A stretch of 36,778 bases of DNA. Origin: Pseudomonadota bacterium. Lineage in GTDB: Bacteria > Pseudomonadota > Gammaproteobacteria > UBA6429 > Thiohalophilaceae. This document shows, one piece after another, positions 9,964-18,246 of this stretch. The position numbers and the translations under genes are program-made. How positions within the stretch are numbered: position 1 is the stretch's first letter; each line of letters begins with the position of its first letter. The notes under the pieces are model-generated. The model was not told the DNA's origin, did no database searches, and saw only the letters and a list, made by a program, of their open reading frames with translations. The stretch is from positions 1 through 36,778 of the forward strand of contig JAJDNN010000181.1 in NCBI GenBank assembly GCA_022340685.1. The letters run 5' to 3'.

Positions 9964-10371
9964 ATGAAATTCATTCTTTTTTTAGCGGCTTTATGCATGG
10001 CCACGCAGGTCATGGCAAACGATCCCATGTTTCGCCTTACTGCGGAGCAGTGGGCGGTACCGCGCAGTGCTGAAACCGTGATCAGCATGCCGGCGCTGGC
10101 GAATACCATGCAGACATTGCGTGATACCACGGGTGGTCGATTGTTGCTGCGGTATCCCGGTGGCGATGCAGGCACCCTGTGGATGAACGAGCTGCGCAGC
10201 TGGTTGATTGCCCTGGGTGTTGCATCAAGCATGATTGAAACGGTTCCCGGCAGTCCCGATGAAAAGGTGATCGAGCTGGAAGTGCTTCCCCCTCTTGGGG
10301 GGGTACAGCCCTCCGTGCCGGGCGGGGTCGCAACTGGAACCGCAGTTGAGACTGTGAGAGGAGCGTCATGA
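9964..10371 (+). CDS. Small exported protein of unknown function
   Basis: I do not recognise this 135-residue protein. It begins with a clear Sec signal peptide (MKFILFLAALCMATQVMA, cleavage probably after VMA), followed by about 115 residues. Parts such as LRDTTGGRLLLRYPGGDAGTLWMNELRSWLIALG suggest a small folded alpha/beta domain, and the C-terminal tail is rich in Gly, Pro and Val. An upstream in-frame TTG (9958) is less likely than ATG 9964. It overlaps the next gene by ATGA, so it is co-translated with the Nit amidase. In the comparable Pseudomonas cluster the amidase follows yhdP directly, so this gene looks like a lineage-specific insertion. Confidence 0.75.
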   Translation: MKFILFLAALCMATQVMANDPMFRLTAEQWAVPRSAETVISMPALANTMQTLRDTTGGRLLLRYPGGDAGTLWMNELRSWLIALGVASSMIETVPGSPDEKVIELEVLPPLGGVQPSVPGGVATGTAVETVRGAS

Positions 10372-11192
10372 AGCGGGTCGCCGCCATCCAGATGGCCTCT
10401 GGCCCGAAAGTCAGTGCCAACCTGACTGAAGCTGCCCGCCTGATCCGCAACGCAGTGCAGGCCGGGGCGGAACTGGTGGTACTACCCGAGAATTTTGCCA
10501 TTATGGGCAATAGCGAACAGGACAAGCTCAAGATCCGGGAAGAGGAGGGGAGTGGACAGATCCAGTCCTTCCTGGCTGAGCAGGCTGCGCGCAACCGGAT
10601 CTGGATCGTAGGTGGCACCCTGCCACTCGTGGCCAGCGACAGTGATCATATCCGGGCCGCCTGTCTGTTGTATGACGACAAGGGTGAAGTCAAGGCTCGC
10701 TATGACAAGGTACACCTGTTTGATGTGCACTTGCCGGAGAATAGTGAAACTTACAACGAATCTGCGACCATCGAGCCGGGTACGTCGACCACGGTGGTGG
10801 ATACGCCGTTCGGCAAACTCGGCCTGGCGGTGTGCTACGACTTGCGCTTTCCGGAACTGTTCCGCCACATGGTGGACAAAGGGGTCGAGGTGATCGCAGT
10901 CCCCTCCGCTTTCACCGCTATTACCGGCAAAGCCCACTGGGATGTGTTGGTGCGATCCCGGGCCATCGAAAATCTCAGTTACCTCATTGCAGCGGCCCAG
11001 GGTGGCTATCATATCAATGGTCGCGAAACCCACGGCGACAGCATGATCGTCGATCCCTGGGGTGTGGTGTTGGACCGGCTGCCGCGAGGTTCCGGTGTTG
11101 TCATCGCTGATCTGGACCTGGACAAGATCCGTAACACCCGCCGTCATTTCCCGGTGCTGGAGCACCGCAAGATCCCCGCGACAACGTTATGA
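10368..11192 (+). CDS. Carbon-nitrogen hydrolase, Nit1/Nit2-type amidase
   Basis: A nitrilase-superfamily amidase. The Nit branch hydrolyses deaminated glutathione or alpha-keto acid monoamides (metabolite repair). The catalytic triad is visible: E41 (VVLPENF), K114 ([14 protein letters not shown]) and C156 ([11 protein letters not shown]). The YDKVHLFDV...NESATIEPG stretch and the 274-residue length are those of Nit1/Nit2-like proteins, not of true nitrilases. It overlaps the upstream exported-protein gene and the downstream tldD by ATGA junctions, so all three are probably translated together. Assignment to deaminated glutathione over omega-amidase activity is an inference. Confidence 0.92.
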   Translation: MKRVAAIQMASGPKVSANLTEAARLIRNAVQAGAELVVLPENFAIMGNSEQDKLKIREEEGSGQIQSFLAEQAARNRIWIVGGTLPLVASDSDHIRAACLLYDDKGEVKARYDKVHLFDVHLPENSETYNESATIEPGTSTTVVDTPFGKLGLAVCYDLRFPELFRHMVDKGVEVIAVPSAFTAITGKAHWDVLVRSRAIENLSYLIAAAQGGYHINGRETHGDSMIVDPWGVVLDRLPRGSGVVIADLDLDKIRNTRRHFPVLEHRKIPATTL

Positions 11193-12631
11193 CGAACTCA
11201 CCTCTGGGTATGGCCCGCGCAGCCTTGCTATCACCCACCGGTCTCGACGAGCCGGATCTGCAAGCTGTGCTTGATCAACTCATGGGCCACCGAATTGACT
11301 ACGCGGATCTCTATTTCCAGCTCAGCCGACACGAGTCGTGGATGCTGGAAGACAGCATCGTGCGGGAAGGTCATCATGGAATCGAACAGGGTGTGGGGGT
11401 GCGAGCCTGTCACGCTGAAAAGACCGGCTTTGCCTATTCCGATGAGATCCTGCTGCCTGCCTTGACCGAGGCGGCGGGCGCCGCACGCGCCATCGCCCAG
11501 AGTGGCCGGAAGGGGAGTGTACAGGCCTGGCGACAACAAGCCGGGCAGCAACTTTATCTGCCCATCGATCCCCTGGCCTCGCTACAGGCGGGTGACAAGA
11601 TCGATCTCCTGCGCAGCCTCGATGCCGAAGCGCGTCGGCTGGATCCCCGCATCCAACAGGTCACGGTCAGTCTGGCCGGTGTACACGAGATTATTCTGCT
11701 GGCGGCCAGCGACGGTACCCTGGCGGCCGATGTCCGGCCCCTGGTGCGCATGAGCGTCAGCGTGATTGCGGAGCAGGGCGGACGTCGCGAGCAGGGCAGC
11801 GGCGGTGGGGGTGGTCGGGTCGACTACGGTTACTTTCTGGAGGAAGAGCGCGGCCTGGGTTACGCGCGCGAAGCAGTGCGTCAGGCGCTGGTCAACCTGG
11901 AAGCCGTTGCCGCACCGGCGGGTACCATGCCGGTCGTACTGGGTTCCGGCTGGCCAGGTGTATTGCTCCACGAGGCCATCGGGCATGGATTGGAAGGTGA
12001 CTTCAATCGCAAGGGCAGTTCCGCCTTCGCCGGGCGCATTGGCGAGCAGGTGGCCTCGCCCTTGTGCACCGTCGTGGATGACGGCACCCTGCCGGGTCGA
12101 CGCGGCTCACTCAACATTGATGACGAGGGCTCACTGACCCAGCAGACGGTACTGATTGAAAACGGACGTCTGAAGGGTTACATGCAGGACAAGTTCAACG
12201 CCCGGTTGATGGGTATGGCGCCGACCGGCAATGGCCGGCGTGAGTCCTATGCCCATCTGCCCATGCCGCGCATGACCAACACTTATATGCTGGCTGGCGA
12301 ACAGGATCCGCAGGACATCATCGCCTCGGTGGATAAGGGCCTGTATGCCGTCAATTTCGGGGGCGGGCAGGTCGACATTACCTCCGGCAAGTTCGTGTTT
12401 TCGGCCAGTGAGGCGTACCTCATCGAGAACGGCAAGGTCACCCGGCCGGTCAAGGGTGCGACGCTGATCGGCAATGGACCCGATGTACTGACCCGGGTCT
12501 CCATGGTTGGCAACGACCTGGCGTTGGACCGGGGAGTCGGGGTTTGTGGTAAGGAAGGCCAGAGCGTTCCGGTCGGGGTCGGACAGCCAACGCTCAAGGT
12601 CGACAGCCTCACGGTGGGCGGGACAGCCTGA
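11189..12631 (+). CDS. tldD: Metalloprotease TldD
   Basis: TldD forms a heterodimer with TldE (PmbA) that degrades unfolded peptides and, in some hosts, matures peptide natural products. The metal-binding HExxxH motif is [11 protein letters not shown], with H261, E262 and H266. Length is 480 residues, as usual. The partner gene pmbA is about 740 bases downstream, beyond darP. It is preceded by an ATGA overlap with the amidase gene. No peptide-precursor gene is evident next to it, so a general housekeeping role is more likely than a dedicated biosynthetic one. Confidence 0.97.
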   Translation: MTNSPLGMARAALLSPTGLDEPDLQAVLDQLMGHRIDYADLYFQLSRHESWMLEDSIVREGHHGIEQGVGVRACHAEKTGFAYSDEILLPALTEAAGAARAIAQSGRKGSVQAWRQQAGQQLYLPIDPLASLQAGDKIDLLRSLDAEARRLDPRIQQVTVSLAGVHEIILLAASDGTLAADVRPLVRMSVSVIAEQGGRREQGSGGGGGRVDYGYFLEEERGLGYAREAVRQALVNLEAVAAPAGTMPVVLGSGWPGVLLHEAIGHGLEGDFNRKGSSAFAGRIGEQVASPLCTVVDDGTLPGRRGSLNIDDEGSLTQQTVLIENGRLKGYMQDKFNARLMGMAPTGNGRRESYAHLPMPRMTNTYMLAGEQDPQDIIASVDKGLYAVNFGGGQVDITSGKFVFSASEAYLIENGKVTRPVKGATLIGNGPDVLTRVSMVGNDLALDRGVGVCGKEGQSVPVGVGQPTLKVDSLTVGGTA

Positions 12632-12725
12632 ACCGGGCCCGGGCGACGCGGCAGGGATAGCGAAAAAATGCGGACGATTTCGTCGTGAAACGACACGAGC
12701 GAGATGGTGGGTTAGGTGCTTGTTT

Positions 12726-12749
12726 AAAGAGAAGCCTGACCTGTGTCAG
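12726..12749 (-). terminator. Possible weak terminator between convergent tldD and darP
   Basis: CTGAC-CTGT-GTCAG (12736-12749) forms a 5-bp hairpin. Read on the - strand it is followed by a T-rich stretch (complement of AAAGAGAAG, 12726-12734). It lies in the 145-base gap between the 3' ends of two convergent genes. The stem is short, so this is tentative. Confidence 0.3.
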
Positions 12750-12776
12750 CTCCCTGTCGCAGGACAAATCGCACCA

Positions 12777-13292
12777 TCACCGCATTCCCTCCCCGCTCGT
12801 TACCGCTTTCAAATAACGAAACAACTCCCGCGCTGACTTGGGCGGTTTGCCGGCGGACTCTTCCTTGACAGCAGCGCGTAGCAACTGGCGCAGGTGCTGG
12901 CGATCGGTATCCGGGTTTTCTGCCAGCCACTCACCCAGAGCGGCATCACCCTCGGTGAGTAAACGATCCCGCCACTGTTCGATCCGGTGGTGTTGCTCCA
13001 CATCCTGCTCCAGCGGGTGGGTGGCTTGCTCATAGGCTTGCCGAATCGCGTCGACCTCAGTGGACTCGCGCATTAATCTGCCAATGAACTGTAACTGGCG
13101 CTTCAGGGCCCCCCGTTGGCGGATGTGCTGCGCTTCGACAACCGCGTTGCGTAGCGCCTCGGGCAGGGGGATTTTCGCCAGCGCGGCCTTGTTCAGTCCG
13201 ACAAGTGATTCGCCCAACGCTTGCAGGGCAAGGGCCTCGCGTTTGAGCTGGGATTTACTCGGTGGCGCTTCATCGTAGGGATCATCGAACAT
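12777..13292 (-). CDS. darP: Dual-action ribosomal maturation protein DarP (YjgA)
   Basis: DarP (formerly YjgA) helps late assembly of the 50S subunit. The 171-residue protein is highly charged and helical, with the family's SKSQLKREALALQALGESLV segment near the N-terminus and RELFRYLKAV at the C-terminus. It is divergent from pmbA, exactly as yjgA and pmbA are in E. coli. Upstream on its own strand, GATAAT (13299-13304) lies six bases before the ATG and no Shine-Dalgarno is seen, so its mRNA may be leaderless or nearly so. Confidence 0.94.
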   Translation of the reverse strand: MFDDPYDEAPPSKSQLKREALALQALGESLVGLNKAALAKIPLPEALRNAVVEAQHIRQRGALKRQLQFIGRLMRESTEVDAIRQAYEQATHPLEQDVEQHHRIEQWRDRLLTEGDAALGEWLAENPDTDRQHLRQLLRAAVKEESAGKPPKSARELFRYLKAVTSGEGMR

Positions 13293-13298
13293 GGTGTG

Positions 13299-13337
13299 AT
13301 TATCGCATTTGTCGCCACCGCTTCACACCAGTAGAAT
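13299..13337. promoter_or_regulatory. Divergent promoter region of darP and pmbA
   Basis: On the + strand, TTGTCG (13309-13314), a 17-base spacer and TAGAAT (13332-13337) make a good sigma-70 promoter for pmbA, with a start near 13344 and about 30 bases of leader. On the - strand, GATAAT (13299-13304) is a -10-like element for darP without a clear -35. The two elements are interleaved. Confidence 0.5.
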
Positions 13338-13372
13338 GCCCCTCATCACCCAACCGTAACCTCGAGTCCCCC

Positions 13373-14734
13373 ATGTCCCAGACCCCGGTCAGTAAACCCG
13401 CCGCTTCCCCCGCCTTTGATACCGAACGCAGCATCAGCGTGGTTGACGACATGCTGGCCGAAGCTAGCCGGTTAGGGGCCTCGGCCGCGGAGGCAGCCGT
13501 CAATGTGGAGGCCGGCCTGTCGGTTAATGTCCGGCTGGGGGAAGTGGACACCCTGGAACACAACCGCGACAAGGGACTCGGCATCACGGTCTATTTCGGG
13601 CAGCGCAAGGGCTCGGCCAGCACCAGCGACTTCAGCAGCAAGGCGATCCGGGAAACGGTGCAGGCCGCTTGCGATATCGCCCGCTTCACTGAGGCGGACG
13701 ACTATGCCGGCTTGGCTGACGCGGCACTAATGGCGACCGAGATCCCGGATCTGGATCTGTACCATCCCTGGTCAATCAGCGCCGAGCAGGCCATCGAGTT
13801 GGCACGCGACTGTGAAGCAGCGGGGCGGGAGACTGATGCGCGGATCAGTAATTCCGAAGGGGCCATGTTCAGCAGTCACGACGGCCTGCGCGTGTATGGC
13901 AACAGTCATGGTTTCCGGGGCCATTACCCGCGTTCCCGGCACAGTCTTAGCTGCACGCTGATTGGTCAGGACGATAAGGGCATGCAGCGCGACTACTGGT
14001 ACACCATCGCGCGCAATCCGGCCGAACTGGAAGACGCCGAGGTGGTAGGCCGCAAGGCCGCCGGGCGGACTGTTTCGCGGCTGGGTGCTCGTCGACTGGG
14101 TACCTGCCAGGTACCGGTGATCTTCCAGGCCGACGTGGCGCGCGGCCTGTTGGGCCACTTGTTGGGCGCAATCAACGGCAACGCGCTTTACCGCAAGGCC
14201 TCATTTCTGCTCGATCAACAGGGCAAGCAAGTGTTCCCCGCCAGCGTCCGCATTGACGAACGGCCCCACCTGAAAGGTGCCCTGGGCAGTGCACCATTTG
14301 ACAACGAAGGTGTGACAACCCGCGCCCGTGATGTAGTGCAGGCCGGCATTCTGGAAGGGTATGTGCTGGACAGTTATGCCGCGCGACGACTCGGCATGCA
14401 ATCCACCGGCAATGCGGGTGGAGTACACAACCTGTTTATCAATCATGATTCAGTGAGCTTCGAGGACCTGCAGCAGCATATGGGTACCGGCCTGATTGTC
14501 ACGGAAGTGATGGGGCAGGGGGTGAATACCGTGACCGGTGATTATTCGCGCGGCGCCAGTGGTTTTTGGGTTGAAAATGGCGAGATCCAGTATCCGGTCG
14601 AAGAAATTACCCTGGCAAGTACCCTGCAGTCCATGTACCAGGGTGTACAAGCCATCGCCAGTGATGTGGATCGGCGTGGCAATATTTGTACCGGTTCATG
14701 GCTGATCGATCAAATGACGGTCGCCGGCGAATGA
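13373..14734 (+). CDS. pmbA: Metalloprotease-associated protein PmbA/TldE
   Basis: The non-catalytic partner of TldD in the TldD/TldE protease. It shares the fold but lacks the HExxxH motif, as expected. From ATG 13373 (MSQTPVSKPA) it has 453 residues, the normal family length. The frame is open 111 bases further upstream, into darP, but that extension (Arg/His-rich) is not family-like. Conserved blocks include NRDKGLGITVYFGQRKGSAST and the C-terminal GASGFWVENGEIQYPVEEITLA. A sigma-70-like promoter lies about 35 bases upstream. Confidence 0.96.
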   Translation: MSQTPVSKPAASPAFDTERSISVVDDMLAEASRLGASAAEAAVNVEAGLSVNVRLGEVDTLEHNRDKGLGITVYFGQRKGSASTSDFSSKAIRETVQAACDIARFTEADDYAGLADAALMATEIPDLDLYHPWSISAEQAIELARDCEAAGRETDARISNSEGAMFSSHDGLRVYGNSHGFRGHYPRSRHSLSCTLIGQDDKGMQRDYWYTIARNPAELEDAEVVGRKAAGRTVSRLGARRLGTCQVPVIFQADVARGLLGHLLGAINGNALYRKASFLLDQQGKQVFPASVRIDERPHLKGALGSAPFDNEGVTTRARDVVQAGILEGYVLDSYAARRLGMQSTGNAGGVHNLFINHDSVSFEDLQQHMGTGLIVTEVMGQGVNTVTGDYSRGASGFWVENGEIQYPVEEITLASTLQSMYQGVQAIASDVDRRGNICTGSWLIDQMTVAGE

Positions 14735-14835
14735 CCGGCAGGACAATGTTCCCGGGGCTTGATGCCTGGACAAGTTTCAACAGAGTATGCAAGTATCCTG
14801 ACAACATCCGCAAACGTGACTGAAAGGTGACCCGT

Positions 14836-15492
14836 ATGAAATTTCCCGCCCTGATATTCGCAAGCATGTTGCTGATTTCCTTTGTCACCAGCGCCAGTGC
14901 CATGAACCAGTATGGATACCCGCCAGGTCGGAGCGGGGTCGACATGCCGGGCGGTAAACTGCGCGAAGGCATCGACAAGATCACCGCGTATCTCGCCACC
15001 AGCGAAAATCGCAACCCAAAGGAGCTGGCGGCCTTTGTCGACAAGGAAATCGCCCCCTATTTTGATTTTACCCAGATGGCCAAATGGATTGCCGGTCGAA
15101 CCTACCGGTATATGGATGCGGCGCAGCGCGCCGCGTTTGAAAAAACCGTGGAAGAAATGTTCATGGGGGCGATGGTCAGACAAATTGCCGGGTTTGGCTA
15201 TGAACGGGTGCGCTACCTGCGGCCGCGTGGGAATCCGCGCAGTGGACAAATTACCCTGAGCCTGGTGGCCTATTCACAAAGCGGACAGTCGACCCGGGTT
15301 AGTTTCCGTATGTACAAAGGCGCGAACGGTTGGAAGGTATACGATGTTTCCAGCAATGGTCAGAGTGCAGTCGGTTACTACCGCCAGTACTTCGCCGAGA
15401 GGCTGGAACAAATACAACCCCGCACCCAGTATCCAGGTCCAGCGCAGCCCTATCCGGGTCGTCGCGGCTATCCGGCGTATCAATATCGCTAA
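14836..15492 (+). CDS. Orphan MlaC/Ttg2D-like periplasmic phospholipid-binding protein
   Basis: MlaC-family proteins shuttle phospholipid between MlaA in the outer membrane and MlaFEDB in the inner membrane. This 218-residue protein has a signal peptide (MKFPALIFASMLLISFVTSASA). Its MlaC core includes ELAAFVDKEIAPYFDFTQMAKWIAG, FEKTVEEMFM and WKVYDVSSNGQSAVGYYRQYFAE. ATG 14836 has GAAAGGTGA ideally placed. Odd points are that it is far from the mla operon (a second mlaC is at 34762), it has no permease or ATPase neighbours, and both mature ends are Tyr/Pro/Gly-rich (C-terminus TQYPGPAQPYPGRRGYPAYQYR-like). A specialised lipid or envelope substrate is possible. Confidence 0.85.
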   Translation: MKFPALIFASMLLISFVTSASAMNQYGYPPGRSGVDMPGGKLREGIDKITAYLATSENRNPKELAAFVDKEIAPYFDFTQMAKWIAGRTYRYMDAAQRAAFEKTVEEMFMGAMVRQIAGFGYERVRYLRPRGNPRSGQITLSLVAYSQSGQSTRVSFRMYKGANGWKVYDVSSNGQSAVGYYRQYFAERLEQIQPRTQYPGPAQPYPGRRGYPAYQYR

Positions 15493-15509
15493 AGCGTTCG
15501 AGCCTGGGG

Positions 15510-16511
15510 CTACACGTCCAGATCCAACGTAACCGGAAAGTGATCGGAGGCCGTCAGCAGATCCTGCTTTAACGGTTCGGCGTCTACAACTTCGTAGGGG
15601 TTCCAGATCCGGTACGCGGGACCGGCGACAACCGGTACGCCCGCTGAGACAAGGATGTGGTCTATCAACACGTTGACATTGTCGCCGGTCATCCGGTCCT
15701 TGAAACGCGCGGAGGCGGGTTTCCAACCGCGCGAGGTCCATGTGGGCTTGCCGGACAGGCTGCGCAGCACCCGCTCCGGGCTGAAGATATCCCCCATAAT
15801 AATTTCCACCGCACTGTGGCCATAGCGGAATTCGTAATAGTCCATGCCCGGCCCATCATTGAAATCGCCCATCGCAATGACATCCGTATCATCATCCAGC
15901 CATTCATCGACCCGGCGGCGGATCCAGTCACATTCGGCATACAGCTTTAACCGGCTACGTTTTGATTCACGTTCCCAATGCAGCATGTCCATGCTGTTGA
16001 AAATACCCTTTGATTTAGGGTGGGCGACAATCATTTTCATCGTGTTGCCGCTCTGGGTAACGACGACCTCGACCTCCAGCGGAGGCCGGTAGTGCTTATA
16101 GACTTCCTTGATGCGATCCTCGTCGGTATCGAAATAGAATTCGCCATTAAACGGGGGATTGCTTTTTGAGCCCGGATTGCCGCCAGGCGCATGGCTGACC
16201 TGAAGCTTGTTCGGGTTATACAGTACGGCGATCTCCTGGGTGCCACCGGAAATATAACCGGTCAGCGCCTTGCTGGTGGGCAGGCCATGCTGGGCAGCGA
16301 AATTCTCCAGCTTGGTGACCGTGGACTCCGTACCGTTGGCCGAGGTATTGGGTGCTTCGAGAATGCCAATCAGATCTGATTGGAGCCCCTGCAGGACATT
16401 CTGCAGGGCTGTAAAGCGGGCCTGTTCCTTGTTCCCGGTCTTTAGGCTGTTGTCCTTGTTGAACAGGTGATTAAACCATTCGATATTGTATGAGCAGATT
16501 CGTAGTGTCAT
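15510..16511 (-). CDS. Endonuclease/exonuclease/phosphatase family protein
   Basis: A 333-residue metal-dependent phosphoesterase of the EEP (DNase I/exonuclease III-like) superfamily. Visible active-site motifs are YNIEWF (residues 8-13), GILEAP with the metal-ligand Glu, VAHPKSKG, AMGDFNDGPG, DHILVS and the C-terminal SDHFPVTLD. No signal peptide is evident, so it is probably cytoplasmic. Substrate cannot be told from sequence; nucleic acid, phosphoinositide-like or other phosphodiesters are all possible in this superfamily. AAGGATGA before the ATG is a good ribosome-binding site. It converges with the MlaC-like gene, with only 17 bases between the stops, and stands alone as a transcription unit. 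Confidence 0.88.
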   Translation of the reverse strand: MTLRICSYNIEWFNHLFNKDNSLKTGNKEQARFTALQNVLQGLQSDLIGILEAPNTSANGTESTVTKLENFAAQHGLPTSKALTGYISGGTQEIAVLYNPNKLQVSHAPGGNPGSKSNPPFNGEFYFDTDEDRIKEVYKHYRPPLEVEVVVTQSGNTMKMIVAHPKSKGIFNSMDMLHWERESKRSRLKLYAECDWIRRRVDEWLDDDTDVIAMGDFNDGPGMDYYEFRYGHSAVEIIMGDIFSPERVLRSLSGKPTWTSRGWKPASARFKDRMTGDNVNVLIDHILVSAGVPVVAGPAYRIWNPYEVVDAEPLKQDLLTASDHFPVTLDLDV

Positions 16512-16703
16512 GACGAGTCATCCTTAATATAGTCGTATGAATCCTGAGGGAAGTATTGAACATGTCTCAAGCATGTTATGCCAATAATATATTCTTAAAT
16601 TGGCGGAATACATTCGTTTTCATGGTAAAGCGATGCAAATAACCGGTTATCAATGAAGCGTTTGGAATAGGCAGTCCGAATTAAAGGAATATTCCGGTGA
16701 AGG
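16512..16703. promoter_or_regulatory. AT-rich leader/promoter region of the EEP gene, with palindromes
   Basis: A 192-base gap between the mgtE stop and the EEP-family start, clearly richer in A/T than its surroundings. It holds AACATG-N7-CATGTT (16559-16577), a 6-bp perfect dyad about 50 bases before the EEP start. A 10-base palindrome GGAATATTCC (16686-16695) lies just after mgtE. Several TATATT-like boxes are present, but none has a convincing -35. The dyad could be an operator or a hairpin. Confidence 0.35.
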
Positions 16704-18062
16704 TTAAATCAGAAAGATTGTTGCCAGTCCGAGGAACATAAAAAACCCCATCACGTCGGTAATCGTAGTAAGAACCACGCTACCACCCAAGGCGGGGTCA
16801 GCGCCGATTCTGCGCAGCAGCAGGGGTACGGTTGCGCCGGCAAGGGCTGCGAGAAGCAGGTTGAGAATGATAGCGGCACCGATGACCAGGCCTAGTTTTG
16901 AATTGCCGAACCAGAAGTAAGCAATACTACCGATTACGACCGCCCACAGCAGACCGTTCCAGGCACTGACCCAGATTTCCTTGTTGAGCAGGCGTCGGGC
17001 GTTACTGCTGCTGATTTGTCCCAGTGCGATACCGCGGATCATCAGTGTGAGAGTCTGGGTACCGGCGATACCACCCATGCTGGTGACGATGGGCATCAGT
17101 ACGGCCAGTGCGACTAATTTTTGAATGGTGTTTTCAAACTGGCCGATAACCCAGGCGGCGAGGAGCGCGGTCAGCAAGTTGATACCCAGCCATATGGCGC
17201 GCCGCTTGGTACTTGTGATGATCGGAGCGAACATGTCTTCTTCTTCGTTCATGCCGGCCATACTCATCAGGGAGTGCTCGGCATCGTCTATGATCACGTC
17301 CACCACATCATCGATGGTAATGCGACCCAACAGTATCCCATTGACATCCACGACGGGAGCAGAGATGAGATCGCGTTGTTTAAATCGTAACGCAACATCG
17401 CGCGCCGGTGTTTCGGCGGAAATAGCTTCTTCACCTTTCAGCATGACATCTTCAACCAGCTCGCTGGGATCTCGCGTCAACAGGGTGATGAGTGGCAGGC
17501 TGCCGATGTAATGATTTTCGCGGTCCACCACATACAGGTTGTCAGTGCCTTCCGGAATTTCCCCACGCCGGCGTAGATAGCGCTGCACGACATCCAAGCT
17601 GAGACCGGCACGCACCATCACCGCATCCAGGTTCATCAGTCCACCAGCGGAGTCCTCGTCAAAGGACAGGGCGGAACGCAGGCGATCACGATCCTGCTGC
17701 TCCATGGTGAGTAGCAGCTCCTGGATAACATCCTGCGGCATTTCCGGCAGGATGTCAGCCAGGTCGTCGGTGTCGAGGGTTTCGGTGGCCGCGAGCAACT
17801 GGCTGGAGTCCATGCGTTCAATCAGGGCGGCGCGGACATCCTCGTTGACATTGGTCAACACCTCGCCTTCCATCTCTGCAGGGACATGTTCCCACACGGC
17901 GTGGCGTTGATCGGTGGGCAGGGATTCCAGCAGGTGGGCGATTTCTGCCGGGTGCATTTCCTCGAGCTGATGTTCGATCTGGTCGATATCGCCCTGCTGC
18001 AGGATGTGGATAAAGAGTTGCAGCGTGTCTTTTTGTTCTTCTATGTTTTCTGCAGCGCCCAT
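16704..18062 (-). CDS. mgtE: Magnesium transporter MgtE
   Basis: A Mg2+ channel whose cytoplasmic domains gate the pore in response to intracellular Mg2+. Layout of the 452 residues: N-terminal superhelical domain with Glu/Asp-rich repeats (about 10-135), a CBS pair (about 138-260), then five membrane helices (about 290-452). The pore region carries the family motifs PIVTSMGGIAGTQTLTLMIRG and the C-terminal LGGSVVLTTITDVMGFFMFLG. Ribosome-binding site AGGAG lies nine bases upstream. It is downstream of HPr, but a probable terminator stands between, so it may be transcribed separately. Confidence 0.97.
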   Translation of the reverse strand: MGAAENIEEQKDTLQLFIHILQQGDIDQIEHQLEEMHPAEIAHLLESLPTDQRHAVWEHVPAEMEGEVLTNVNEDVRAALIERMDSSQLLAATETLDTDDLADILPEMPQDVIQELLLTMEQQDRDRLRSALSFDEDSAGGLMNLDAVMVRAGLSLDVVQRYLRRRGEIPEGTDNLYVVDRENHYIGSLPLITLLTRDPSELVEDVMLKGEEAISAETPARDVALRFKQRDLISAPVVDVNGILLGRITIDDVVDVIIDDAEHSLMSMAGMNEEEDMFAPIITSTKRRAIWLGINLLTALLAAWVIGQFENTIQKLVALAVLMPIVTSMGGIAGTQTLTLMIRGIALGQISSSNARRLLNKEIWVSAWNGLLWAVVIGSIAYFWFGNSKLGLVIGAAIILNLLLAALAGATVPLLLRRIGADPALGGSVVLTTITDVMGFFMFLGLATIFLI

Positions 18063-18196
18063 TGCCCTTGCTCCTGGTTTGGTTGCAAAGTGTAACAGGC
18101 CGAACGGGTAATTGGGAGGAAGTCAGTCCGGCATGGGTTGCCAGGCGATTGATTTGTAACAGGATTACCACATAGTCTCGGCGATCGAGAGGTGGT

Positions 18197-18220
18197 AAAA
18201 AGCCGGTGGTGTGCCGCCGG
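18197..18220 (-). terminator. Probable rho-independent terminator after the HPr gene
   Basis: Read on the - strand: CCGGCGG-CACA-CCACCGG, a 7-bp stem with one mismatch, followed directly by CTTTTT. It sits about 25 bases after the HPr stop and about 135 bases before mgtE, where a long left-going operon would be expected to end. The hairpin has no T-tract in the + direction, so it is one-directional. Confidence 0.5.
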
Positions 18221-18246
18221 TGAGCGGGTTGCCCTGAACGCGGGGT

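Noticed and set aside
10482-11165. 227-residue - strand frame inside the Nit amidase gene
   Set aside because: The sense frame has an intact catalytic triad; the antisense frame has no recognisable feature.
13262-13372. N-terminal extension of pmbA into darP
   Set aside because: The extension is Arg/His-rich and overlaps darP; ATG 13373 gives the standard length and sits after a good promoter.
18063-18200. M-box type Mg2+ riboswitch before mgtE
   Set aside because: I could not find the conserved core; the sequence shows only the terminator hairpin and ordinary leader.
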